DNA of 64,000 bases from Thalassospira lucentensis (GTDB lineage Bacteria > Pseudomonadota > Alphaproteobacteria > Rhodospirillales > Thalassospiraceae). The translations under genes and the position numbers were made by a program. How positions within the stretch are numbered: the first letter of the stretch is position 1; each line of letters starts with the position of its first letter. Of this stretch, positions 8,099 through 15,269 are shown piece after piece. The stretch is taken from positions 248,001-312,000 of the forward strand of contig NZ_LPVY01000002.1 in assembly GCF_001613805.1 (NCBI RefSeq). The letters run 5' to 3'. The notes under the pieces were generated by a model that ran no database searches, was not told the origin of the DNA, and saw only the letters and a list, made by a program, of their open reading frames with translations.

Positions 8099-9700
8099 AT
8101 GACAAAACCCACCTCCCCGATTGTCGATATCAAGGATGCCGCAGAAGCCGCCGACCTTTACGGCAATCTGCTTGATACAGCCGATGTCGGCCTTGTGGTG
8201 ATCGGGGCAGACCGGGCCATCTGCCACTGGAACCAGTGGATGCAAAGCCGGTCGGGGATTTTGCACGAACAGGCAATCGGTAAACGGTTAAGCGCCCTGT
8301 TCCCCGAAACCCGGTTGGGGCGCCTGTGCCAGGCCATTCAGGATTGCCTGGAATTCGGCATGCCTGCTGTGATTTCGCCGTCCCTTAATCAGGGGGCCCT
8401 GCCGCTTCGTCCGCTGCCGCAATTTGCCGCGACATTTGAACGCATGGAACAATCCATCCGTGTTCATCCGATCACGACATCGCGCGGGGACAAGCTGTGT
8501 TCACTGACTGTACGTGACGTCACACTTGCCGTGCAGCGCGACCGGCTTTTACGACAGCAGGCCGCCGAATTGGCCGAGCTGGTGACCCAGACCCGACGCA
8601 GTGAAGACCGTACACGTGCGATTTTGCAAAACACCATTGATGCGATTCTGGTCGCATCCGATGACGGCAATATCGAACCGCTTAATGCCCGTGCTCAGGA
8701 ACTCTGCGGCCCCGAAGGCGACCCGGAACTGAGCAACATCATCCGGTTTTTGCTCCCCGACAGCAAACATACCCCACCGCAACGCCCGACTGCGGACCGT
8801 CTGCTGACCGATCTTGGCACAGGCGTGATCGAGGTTCTGGCCTGCACCAAAAACGGCCGCAACGTGCCCCTTGAAGTCGCAATCAGCCACTTTTCGGCTG
8901 ACGGGCGATATCATTACATCATCACCCTGCGTGACATTTCCCAGCGCAAACGCCATGAAATGGAAATCCAGCGCACCATGGCGGAACTGGAACGATCCAA
9001 CAGCGAGCTTGAACAGTTTGCCTATGCCGCGTCCCACGATTTGCAGGAACCGCTTCGCATGGTGTCGAGCTATACGCAGTTGATCGCGCGGCGATACAAG
9101 GACAAGCTTGACGAAACCGCCGACGAATTCATTCATTATGCGGTCGATGGCACCCAGCGCATGCAGCGCATGATCGATGATCTTCTCACCCTGTCGCGGG
9201 TCGGGCGGCATGGCAAACCGTTCCATGCAGTGCCACTTGACAGCCTGTTTGACGCGATTGCCGCCAATTTCCGGCGGGCGGGACTGGGTCCGGCGGGCAA
9301 CATTGTTCGCGATGGCTTTCTACCAACCGTGACCGGTGATGCCAGCCAGCTTTTGCTGCTGTTCCAGAACCTTGTTTCGAACGGCCTTAAATACAGTGAT
9401 CCCGACAAAGGCGAAGTGCGGATCTATGCCGGGGAAACCGATGAAAGCTGGAAGGTTTTTGTTGCCGATAACGGCATCGGTATCGAACCGCAATATCACG
9501 CGACAATCTTTGAAATCTTCAAACGTCTGCACGGTTACGGGGAATATGCCGGGACCGGCATCGGGCTTGCGATCTGCAAAAAAATCGCTGACCGGCATGG
9601 CGGCACGATCACGGTTGAAAGCGAACCGGGAAAAGGCAGCACGTTCTGCGTTGAATTGCCAAAAGAATTGCCGATTGTGATCGCACAAGAAAGCATGTAG
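8099..9700 (+). CDS. PAS-domain sensor histidine kinase (phytochrome-type HisKA)
   Basis: A 533-residue cytoplasmic kinase; no membrane segment is visible. Two PAS-like domains (about residues 15-150 and 170-285, the second opening with RAILQNTIDAILVASDDG) precede a coiled linker and a HisKA domain whose phospho-acceptor is His313 in ASHDLQEPLRMV, the H-box variant common in phytochrome-like kinases. The HATPase domain has the N box (NLVSNGLKYS), G1 (DNGIGIEP) and G2 (GTGIGLAICKKI), all intact. No receiver is attached, so phosphate probably goes to the stand-alone receiver encoded upstream. Starts 14 bases after the CheC-like gene, last gene of the block. Confidence 0.93.
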   Translation: MTKPTSPIVDIKDAAEAADLYGNLLDTADVGLVVIGADRAICHWNQWMQSRSGILHEQAIGKRLSALFPETRLGRLCQAIQDCLEFGMPAVISPSLNQGALPLRPLPQFAATFERMEQSIRVHPITTSRGDKLCSLTVRDVTLAVQRDRLLRQQAAELAELVTQTRRSEDRTRAILQNTIDAILVASDDGNIEPLNARAQELCGPEGDPELSNIIRFLLPDSKHTPPQRPTADRLLTDLGTGVIEVLACTKNGRNVPLEVAISHFSADGRYHYIITLRDISQRKRHEMEIQRTMAELERSNSELEQFAYAASHDLQEPLRMVSSYTQLIARRYKDKLDETADEFIHYAVDGTQRMQRMIDDLLTLSRVGRHGKPFHAVPLDSLFDAIAANFRRAGLGPAGNIVRDGFLPTVTGDASQLLLLFQNLVSNGLKYSDPDKGEVRIYAGETDESWKVFVADNGIGIEPQYHATIFEIFKRLHGYGEYAGTGIGLAICKKIADRHGGTITVESEPGKGSTFCVELPKELPIVIAQESM

Positions 9701-9705
9701 TTTTC

Positions 9706-9723
9706 GTTTACGTAAGCGTAAAC
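9706..9723. promoter_or_regulatory. Palindromic operator in front of the MerR-family gene (LiuR-type)
   Basis: GTTTACG-TAAG-CGTAAAC, seven-base arms with a 4-nt spacer, 15 bases upstream of the regulator ATG. It closely resembles the LiuR-type consensus built on TTTACGTnnACGTAAA that I recall for branched-chain amino acid and fatty acid regulators. Autoregulation is inferred. Confidence 0.7.
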
Positions 9724-9737
9724 CTGAACGGGATGTC

Positions 9738-10118
9738 ATGAACGACAGCTATTCCATCACCGACCTTGCCCGCGAGTTCGACGTCACGACGCGTACCATC
9801 CGTTTTTACGAGGACCAGGAACTGATCGCGCCAGCGCGTCAGGGGCAGACCCGCATCTATAGCCAGCGTGACCGTGTGCGCCTGCGTCTGATCATGCGCG
9901 GCAAACGGCTTGGCTTTTCGCTTAAGGAAATCCGTGATCTGCTGGACCTGTATGATACGGACCGCAGCGAAATCATGCAGCTGACCATCCTTGTCGACAA
10001 GATCAATGAGCGCCGCGATACCCTGCGCAAACAGCGTCAGGATATCGACGCGACACTCGATGAACTCGATAAGCTCGAAGAAACCTGTCAGGAAGAACTG
10101 ACCCGTAAATCGGGCTAA
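9738..10118 (+). CDS. MerR-family regulator, LiuR-like
   Basis: A 126-residue MerR-type DNA-binding protein: winged HTH at residues 5-75 (SITDLAREFDVTTRTIRFYED, then GQTRIYSQRDRVRLRLI) and a C-terminal dimerisation coiled coil to residue 120. The GKRLGFSLKEIRDLLDLYD segment and lack of metal-binding Cys residues fit the LiuR branch, which controls leucine/isovalerate and acyl-CoA breakdown genes in proteobacteria. The palindrome just upstream supports this. No liu genes are next to it here, so the regulon must be elsewhere (ETF-QO at 58 kb is a functionally plausible target but its own upstream palindrome differs). Confidence 0.85.
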   Translation: MNDSYSITDLAREFDVTTRTIRFYEDQELIAPARQGQTRIYSQRDRVRLRLIMRGKRLGFSLKEIRDLLDLYDTDRSEIMQLTILVDKINERRDTLRKQRQDIDATLDELDKLEETCQEELTRKSG

Positions 10119-10145
10119 GCGGCAATACCCCAACCCCCGACAGCA

Positions 10146-10556
10146 TCAGACGCCTGTGCCCGGCTCCCCGCCCTGTGTTACCGGGATGGATGCGGGAATG
10201 CGCGACGGGCGTGACAGGATGAAACAGCTGACCGGGATTGCGACCAGCAACTGGATCATCACGACCCAGCGGTTTTCAACAAAGATCAGGGATGCGGCAA
10301 TCACCACGACAAAGGCCGACATCGCCATGATCTTGGCCCGACGGTTGATCACGCCATGTTCGGTCCAGTGACGGATGGACGGGCCAAAATGTGGATGGTT
10401 GTAAATCCACGCATGCAGGCGCGGCGATCCTTTGCTAAACAGCCAGGCTGCCAGCAGCATGAAGGGGGTGGTCGGCAGAATTGGCAGAAATGCGCCCACA
10501 ATGCCAAGTCCAACCGAAAGCCAGCCCAACGCCAGATAAAGATACGATGCCTGCAC
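10146..10556 (-). CDS. DUF454 (YbaN-type) inner-membrane protein
   Basis: A 136-residue integral membrane protein of the YbaN/DUF454 family. The N-terminal segment (LYLALGWLSVGLGIVGAFLPILPTTPFMLLAAWLF) has the conserved family stretch with the PILPTTPF motif, followed by a cytosolic loop with HP and HW residues and two more hydrophobic segments (about residues 75-95 and 97-115). The function of the family is unknown. Convergent with the MerR gene; the next gene upstream of it, arfB, reads away. Confidence 0.85.
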   Translation of the reverse strand: MQASYLYLALGWLSVGLGIVGAFLPILPTTPFMLLAAWLFSKGSPRLHAWIYNHPHFGPSIRHWTEHGVINRRAKIMAMSAFVVVIAASLIFVENRWVVMIQLLVAIPVSCFILSRPSRIPASIPVTQGGEPGTGV

Positions 10557-10719
10557 GTCTTATTTCCTGTTTACAGCCCTGCCCGCCCCTGACAGGGTAA
10601 GTGCCTTCAATGTAGGTGGAATGCGATCGATTTTCAATCGACAGCCCCCACCGGTTTCCGGGCATCCGCCGTGCAAGTTCGCCGCACAACTTATCGCCCC
10701 ATTACTTAGACGATCCGCC

Positions 10720-11136
10720 ATGCTCGAAATCTCAAATGATCTTTACCTTGATGAACGCCACCTGCAATTCCAGTTCGTGCGTGCATCCGGTCCGGGCGGC
10801 CAGAACGTCAATAAAGTATCGACCGCGGTTCAAATGCGCGTGCGCATCGATGATCTGACGGAATTGCCGCAACGCGTGCGTGATCGCCTGCGCGAACTGG
10901 CAGGCAGCAAGCTGACCAATGACGGGGAAATCATCTTTGACGCGCAGCGTTTCCGCACACAGGAACGCAACAAGCAGGACGCGATAGAACGGCTTCTGGC
11001 ACTGCTGCGCAAAGCCGCCGAACGCAAAAAGTTCCGCGTCAAAACTCGCCCGTCCCTATCGGCGAAACGCAAACGGGTCGACACGAAAAAGAAACGCGGC
11101 GATGTCAAAAAGATGCGCCAGCGACCGATGGATTAG
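10720..11136 (+). CDS. arfB: Alternative ribosome-rescue peptidyl-tRNA hydrolase ArfB (YaeJ)
   Basis: A 138-residue release-factor-like protein with the catalytic GGQ at residues 26-28 (SGPGGQNVNKVST) and the long basic C-terminal tail (from about residue 105, rich in Lys and Arg) that ArfB inserts into the empty mRNA channel of stalled ribosomes. It hydrolyses peptidyl-tRNA on non-stop ribosomes. ATG at 10720 matches the family start MLEISNDLYL; a longer in-frame start about 100 bases upstream would add an unrelated extension. It is convergent with the TetR gene, 14 bases apart, with no obvious terminator between. Confidence 0.94.
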   Translation: MLEISNDLYLDERHLQFQFVRASGPGGQNVNKVSTAVQMRVRIDDLTELPQRVRDRLRELAGSKLTNDGEIIFDAQRFRTQERNKQDAIERLLALLRKAAERKKFRVKTRPSLSAKRKRVDTKKKRGDVKKMRQRPMD

Positions 11137-11150
11137 ACGGCAAAGCCCGA

Positions 11151-11744
11151 TCACGAAACCGGGCATTTATGCAGCCAGTCATCCATAAGGGCCGCCATTT
11201 CCGAATTTTCCACGCCCGTCTGTGACAGCGACTGCCATGTCGCAAATTGCACCGCGTGCCGCGCAACAGCCTTGCACATTTTGCCCTTGCGCCGGGCGTC
11301 GGGAAGGCTTGCCAGCACATCAACACACAGCATGTCGAGATAGGCATCAAAGCCCGTCATCTGTTCGTGAAGCGCCGCAACGCTCTCCCGATCCCGATAG
11401 CAATGATCCCACATATAGGCCGTCTCACCATAATAGTGATAAAGCATGCTAAGGATCGCAAGGCCCCAGTCACCCTCTGCCACCGACTCGCGCCATGATG
11501 CGGGATCAGGCGGCGGGTTAAGGCTCCGCCAATGTAACAAGCACGCATCAAGCAGTTCATTTTCTTCGGTAAAATGCCGATAGACCGTCAGGCGCTGCAC
11601 CCCGGCGCGGTCGGCAATCGCGCTGATGGTTGTGCGTGCAGGGCCGACTTCACCATGCAAACTCATCGCGGCCTCGACAATCTTCAGGCGCGTTTCATCT
11701 TCTTTTTCTGCGCGTAACGTCTTGTTGTATTTTCGCTTTTCCAT
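11151..11744 (-). CDS. TetR-family transcription regulator
   Basis: A 197-residue regulator with an N-terminal TetR HTH (residues about 18-65, IVEAAMSLHGEVGPARTTISAIADRAGVQRLTVYRHF) and a variable ligand-binding C-terminal domain that is rich in aromatic residues (Tyr/Trp around residues 100-120). The ligand cannot be told. It is divergent from the acyl-ACP thioesterase gene; the shared upstream region contains inverted repeats, so control of the thioesterase and of itself is likely but unproven. Confidence 0.88.
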   Translation of the reverse strand: MEKRKYNKTLRAEKEDETRLKIVEAAMSLHGEVGPARTTISAIADRAGVQRLTVYRHFTEENELLDACLLHWRSLNPPPDPASWRESVAEGDWGLAILSMLYHYYGETAYMWDHCYRDRESVAALHEQMTGFDAYLDMLCVDVLASLPDARRKGKMCKAVARHAVQFATWQSLSQTGVENSEMAALMDDWLHKCPVS

Positions 11745-11781
11745 TTAATTAAACATCACTGTTCTTTTAAATTCAATCCAA

Positions 11782-11842
11782 GGGAACTGTATTCTTCGTT
11801 TTAAATGAACGCATATGTTCATTCACTTTTTTGATAGTTCCC
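11782..11842. promoter_or_regulatory. Nested inverted repeats in the tetR / thioesterase intergenic region
   Basis: Inner repeat AATGAAC (11804-11810) / GTTCATT (11817-11823), six-base spacer, a size typical of TetR operators. Outer repeat GGGAACT (11782-11788) / AGTTCCC (11836-11842) surrounds it symmetrically enough to form a second arm pair. The 283-base region 11745-12027 holds no convincing gene. Confidence 0.55.
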
Positions 11843-12027
11843 CAAAGAGCCACAAAATACACATGATGCAGCCCACCCCTGAATTTAACCATCATCACCA
11901 GCTTTGCCGAAATGAGCAAGATGAACCTTCGGGACATCCCGGTTCGTATTGCGAATTTGCAGTCCGGATTTGCAAGCAGCCAACCGGGTTTCTATAACTG
12001 TCATCGAATGACACAGGATTGGCCGAC

Positions 12028-12810
12028 ATGATCATCGATTGGGACGAAATCGCCAGACCGGCCCTGCCCGCCAATTGCGGATGGCGCGGCACCTATCGCG
12101 TGCGATATTCGGAAATTGGGGATAACGGCCTTGCGATGCTGCCGGCCCTCGCCGATTACATGCAGGATGCGGCCGGCTGGGGCGCCCGTATCCTGAAACT
12201 GGCCTATGACGATACGATGGATCAGGGCATGGCATGGGTGCTGGCGCGCATGGTCATTCATGTGCGGCGCTATCCCGGCAATGGCGAGGATATCATTGTC
12301 GAAACATGGCCATCGGGCGTTGCAAGACGTGTTGCCACCCGCGATTTCCGTCTGATCGACGGCAAGGGTGATGTGATTGCGGTCGCGCAAAGCTTCTGGG
12401 TGATGTTCGACCTGATTGAACGGCGCGCGGCAAGCTGGCCTGACTGGATCGAGGAAAGGCTGCCAAACACGCCCGGCCCGAAACTGATCGCGCCGCCGTT
12501 TCGGCCGCCCTTTACCAGCGACCCGTTACCCGAAATCGACAGCATAAAGGCCCGGCCATCCGACCTTGACCTGTATGGGCATGTCAACAATGTCCGCCTG
12601 ATGCAGTGGGTCCTTGGCGCAACCGGTGCGGATGCAAAACCGGACTTCCATCCCGAAAGCATCGATATCCAGTTCCGTACCGAATGCCGGGTTCAGGAAC
12701 GGGTCACGGTGCGCCAGAAGGACGGATTTGCCGCGATTACACGCGACGGAGACGGTGTTGATCTGGTGCGTGCGCACGTCGTGCCCAAAAACCGTACCGC
12801 ATTAGCCTAG
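12028..12810 (+). CDS. Acyl-ACP thioesterase (FatA/FatB-like double hot-dog)
   Basis: A 260-residue protein with two hot-dog folds: the first at about residues 15-125 (YRVRYSEIGDNGLAMLPALADYMQDAAG) and the second from about 165 (RPSDLDLYGHVNNVRLMQWV), where the D-x-D-x-x-GHVNN motif supplies the catalytic Asn and His. Family members release free fatty acids from acyl carrier protein. ATG 12028 is chosen over the upstream TTG at 12019 because an AGGA lies 9 bases before it. Divergent from the TetR gene, which may control it. Stop codon is 2 bases from the stop of the convergent rnhB. Confidence 0.87.
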   Translation: MIIDWDEIARPALPANCGWRGTYRVRYSEIGDNGLAMLPALADYMQDAAGWGARILKLAYDDTMDQGMAWVLARMVIHVRRYPGNGEDIIVETWPSGVARRVATRDFRLIDGKGDVIAVAQSFWVMFDLIERRAASWPDWIEERLPNTPGPKLIAPPFRPPFTSDPLPEIDSIKARPSDLDLYGHVNNVRLMQWVLGATGADAKPDFHPESIDIQFRTECRVQERVTVRQKDGFAAITRDGDGVDLVRAHVVPKNRTALA

Positions 12811-12812
12811 GA

Positions 12813-13457
12813 TCAGGACAGAATTCCGAGCAATTCGGCAATCGGCCTGAAACTGCGGCGGTGATGCAGGGTTGGGCCAACAATGCCAAGCCCGTCCATA
12901 TGCTTTTTCACCCCATAACCGGCATTGCCATCCCAGCCGAAATGCGGATAGCGCACGGCAAGGCGGGTCATTGCGCGGTCGCGCACGACCTTGGCAACGA
13001 TGGATGCCGCCGCGATGGATAATGATCTGCCATCGCCCTTGATGACCGTTTCCACCGCACAGGGCAGCCCCGGGTCACGATTGCCGTCCACCAGCGCCTG
13101 ATCGGGGCATTGCGGCAGGCGCGCCACCGCACGGCGCATGGCGACATATGTTGCCTGCAGGATATTGATCCGGTCGATCTCGCGGACAGATGCCGCACCG
13201 ATGCCAACCTCGGCACAGCCCATGATCAGCTCAAACAGAAAGTCGCGTTTCTTGACCGACAGCTTTTTGGAATCGTTAAGTTCCCCCAGAAGGACTTCCG
13301 GCAACCGTTCATCGCGCGGCAGAATAACGGCCGCCGCAACCACCGGCCCGGCCAACGGTCCGCGACCGACCTCGTCGATCCCGGCGATCCGCCCGCAATA
13401 CTGATCTTCGATGCTGAAATCCGGCATGTGAAACGCGCCCCTCCTGCCCCTTGTCAT
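12813..13457 (-). CDS. rnhB: Ribonuclease HII
   Basis: A 214-residue RNase HII that cuts RNA in RNA-DNA hybrids, including single ribonucleotides in DNA. The conserved opening GIDEVGRGPLAGPVVAAAV gives the first two acidic residues, DSKKLS follows, and ALVDGN and the SIVAKVVRDR segment give the remaining catalytic and substrate-binding residues. Length is normal. Two ATG codons, at 13457 and 13427, are possible: the first lacks a clear ribosome-binding site, the second has AGGAG but 13 bases away. The protein core begins around residue 20, so both are compatible. Confidence 0.95.
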   Translation of the reverse strand: MTRGRRGAFHMPDFSIEDQYCGRIAGIDEVGRGPLAGPVVAAAVILPRDERLPEVLLGELNDSKKLSVKKRDFLFELIMGCAEVGIGAASVREIDRINILQATYVAMRRAVARLPQCPDQALVDGNRDPGLPCAVETVIKGDGRSLSIAAASIVAKVVRDRAMTRLAVRYPHFGWDGNAGYGVKKHMDGLGIVGPTLHHRRSFRPIAELLGILS

Positions 13458-13484
13458 AACAAGATCAGAGGCAGATCGGCAATG

Positions 13485-14000
13485 TCATCTATGAGAACGT
13501 TTTGCAAAATCATCCGCCGTGATCGCATATTGCACGATATCGTTGTCGTCCTTGTGAGGACACATGCCGATCTTTCGCGCCACCGCAAGTGACCCGATAT
13601 TCCGGGCATCGATACAGGCAATAAAACCGGGCAGTTTCATTTTTTCAAACCCATGCGCCAACAGGGCATTGGCGGCTTCGGATGCGTATCCCCTGCCCCA
13701 GAAAGCCGGTTTCAACCGCCAGCCGATTTCGATCTCGGGCCCAACCGCATCCTCGGGGATCAGGAGTACCCAGCCAATGAAACGATCCGGTTCCGTTTTT
13801 AAAAACAGCGACCAGTATCCAAGCCCCGGCCCGTAATCCATGGTGATGCGATCATGGATAAAGGCACGATGTTCGGTTTCGTCCGCCCATGGCCCCTGAA
13901 CAAAGTCGGTCACACCGGGTTCACGATCCATCGCAAAGCAGTCTTCAAGATCATCCAGTGTTCGCGGACGCAGCCAAAGCCGTTCGGTTTCAAGGATCAT
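13485..14000 (-). CDS. GNAT-family N-acetyltransferase (RimJ/RimL type)
   Basis: A 171-residue GNAT protein: opening LETERLWLRPRTLDDLEDCFAM, a central IGWRLKPAFWGRGYASEAANALLAHGF with the acetyl-CoA pyrophosphate loop (GRGYAS), and a C-terminal IDARNIGSLAVARKIGM helix. These features are those of the RimJ/RimL-like acetyltransferases of ribosomal proteins or small molecules; the acceptor is not predictable. Transcribed leftward, 28 bases upstream of rnhB, so possibly in the same transcript. Confidence 0.88.
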   Translation of the reverse strand: MILETERLWLRPRTLDDLEDCFAMDREPGVTDFVQGPWADETEHRAFIHDRITMDYGPGLGYWSLFLKTEPDRFIGWVLLIPEDAVGPEIEIGWRLKPAFWGRGYASEAANALLAHGFEKMKLPGFIACIDARNIGSLAVARKIGMCPHKDDNDIVQYAITADDFAKRSHR

Positions 14001-14026
14001 GCGGTTTTCCTGTTAACAGCATACCA

Positions 14027-14054
14027 AAACGGCACCGCATGAACGGTGCCGTTT
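14027..14054 (-). terminator. Terminator-like hairpin after the mrp operon
   Basis: Eleven-base perfect stem AAACGGCACCG (14027-14037) / CGGTGCCGTTT (14044-14054), 6-nt loop, between mrpG stop and the GNAT start. The run of T on the minus strand is short, so termination efficiency is uncertain. Confidence 0.65.
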
Positions 14055-14072
14055 GCAAATCTCCACCCGTGT

Positions 14073-14477
14073 TCACTTCTGATCGGGTTTGTATTCCTCG
14101 CTGGGGTCATAGCCATCCGGGCCGACCGGATCAAAGGTTGCCCAGCCTTCGTCCTGACCGCTTTTCGGAAGGTCCGCGTGCGGATCGACATGACGCAGCA
14201 TATAGGCCTTGGCGATCAGGTTCGCGGTAATCGGTGCCGTCAGGAACAGGAACAGCGTGATCAGCAATTCATGTATGGTGAAATGCCCGCGTTCGATCCA
14301 GAAGAACAGCATCGATGCGATCAGGATTCCGCCAACGCCAACCGTGGTTGCCTTGGTCGGCGCATGAAGCCGCGGCAGCAATTCGCGCAGTTTGAGCATC
14401 CCGAACGACCCGATCAGCAGGAACAATCCGCCAATCACGATCAGAACGGAAATGACGAGTTCGGCAATAAACGGCAT
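14073..14477 (-). CDS. mrpG: Na+/H+ antiporter subunit G (MrpG/PhaG)
   Basis: A 134-residue small membrane subunit of the Mrp-type multisubunit cation/proton antiporter. Three hydrophobic segments occupy residues about 5-28, 45-65 and 72-92, with the family hallmark LRELLPRLHAPTKATTVGVGGIL between the first two. The acidic, hydrophilic C-terminal tail of about 40 residues is long for the family. ATG 14477 gives the family N terminus MPFIAELVISVLIVIGG; longer in-frame codons upstream overlap mrpF and are not needed. Last gene of the operon, followed by a hairpin. Confidence 0.93.
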   Translation of the reverse strand: MPFIAELVISVLIVIGGLFLLIGSFGMLKLRELLPRLHAPTKATTVGVGGILIASMLFFWIERGHFTIHELLITLFLFLTAPITANLIAKAYMLRHVDPHADLPKSGQDEGWATFDPVGPDGYDPSEEYKPDQK

Positions 14478-14488
14478 CGTCTCTCTCC

Positions 14489-14758
14489 CTATTCGATGAT
14501 GTCGCCACGCAAGACGAACTTGCAATAGGCAACGGTGGAGACAAAGCCGAACATGGCAAACAGAAGCGCCCCTTCGAAATACATCGAGGTTGCGCGGCTG
14601 ATCCCGTACAGCACCAGAAGGGCGATGGCGTTGATCGCCATGGTATCGACGGCCAGAACACGGTCCGCGATGGTCGGTCCCTTCGAAAGACGCCAAAGGT
14701 TCATCAACAGGGCGACCGCCACACAGATAAAGCCGAAATTCAGTGCATATTCGATCAT
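14489..14758 (-). CDS. mrpF: Na+/H+ antiporter subunit F (MrpF/PhaF)
   Basis: An 89-residue subunit with three membrane segments and the conserved GPTIADRVLAVDTMAINAIALLVLYG core, in which the DRV and VDT residues mark MrpF. Its ATG overlaps the mrpE stop by four bases (14755-14758), which suggests translational coupling. Works as part of the MrpABCDEFG complex that exchanges Na+ (or K+) for protons. Confidence 0.94.
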   Translation of the reverse strand: MIEYALNFGFICVAVALLMNLWRLSKGPTIADRVLAVDTMAINAIALLVLYGISRATSMYFEGALLFAMFGFVSTVAYCKFVLRGDIIE

Positions 14759-15249
14759 TCGAAAATCTCCTTCAGACGGCCTTCATAGCGGGTCTTGATA
14801 TCATCAACCACGCCCTGCGGGTCCGGCGCATGCAGGCAATGCACCAGAAGGCTTTTGGCATCGGCACTCAGATCAATGGTCACGGTTCCCGGCGTCATGG
14901 TGATCGTCCCCGCAAGGGTCGTGATCGCCTCGGGCGAGGTCAGATCAAGCGGAACGACAACGCATTTCGTTTCAAGGCTTTCGGCCTTGCGAAACAGGAT
15001 CAACCCGGCAACGACAACATTCGCCACCAGAATATCCCACAACACGATCAGGCCGTATTCGCAGATCGCATAGGCATTGCCAACCTTTGGCGCCGCCGGC
15101 CAGAAACTTGACGTGATCAACGGCACCACAATCGCCAGGATCGCACCAAAGACCACGGCACCGGCCGATATTTCATTGACCAGCAACACCCAGACAACCA
15201 GCAGGGCCAGCGACAGAAGCGGGTGGGGAAGACAACGTTTCAACATCAT
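14755..15249 (-). CDS. mrpE: Na+/H+ antiporter subunit E (MrpE/PhaE)
   Basis: A 164-residue subunit with an N-terminal hydrophobic pair (LLSLALLVVWVLLVNEISAGAVVFGAILAIVVPLIT) and the C-terminal cytosolic domain containing TPGTVTIDLS and LVHCLHAP, both diagnostic for MrpE. Start: three possible codons follow AAAGGAT (GTG 15252, ATG 15249, ATG 15246); ATG 15249 has the better spacing. Starts 20 bases after mrpD. Confidence 0.93.
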   Translation of the reverse strand: MMLKRCLPHPLLSLALLVVWVLLVNEISAGAVVFGAILAIVVPLITSSFWPAAPKVGNAYAICEYGLIVLWDILVANVVVAGLILFRKAESLETKCVVVPLDLTSPEAITTLAGTITMTPGTVTIDLSADAKSLLVHCLHAPDPQGVVDDIKTRYEGRLKEIFE

Positions 15250-15269
15250 CACTATCCTTTCATCACCGC

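Noticed and set aside
11815..11997. Small 60-codon frame between tetR and the thioesterase
   Set aside because: Overlaps the inverted repeats, lacks a ribosome-binding site and shows no domain; more likely regulatory DNA.
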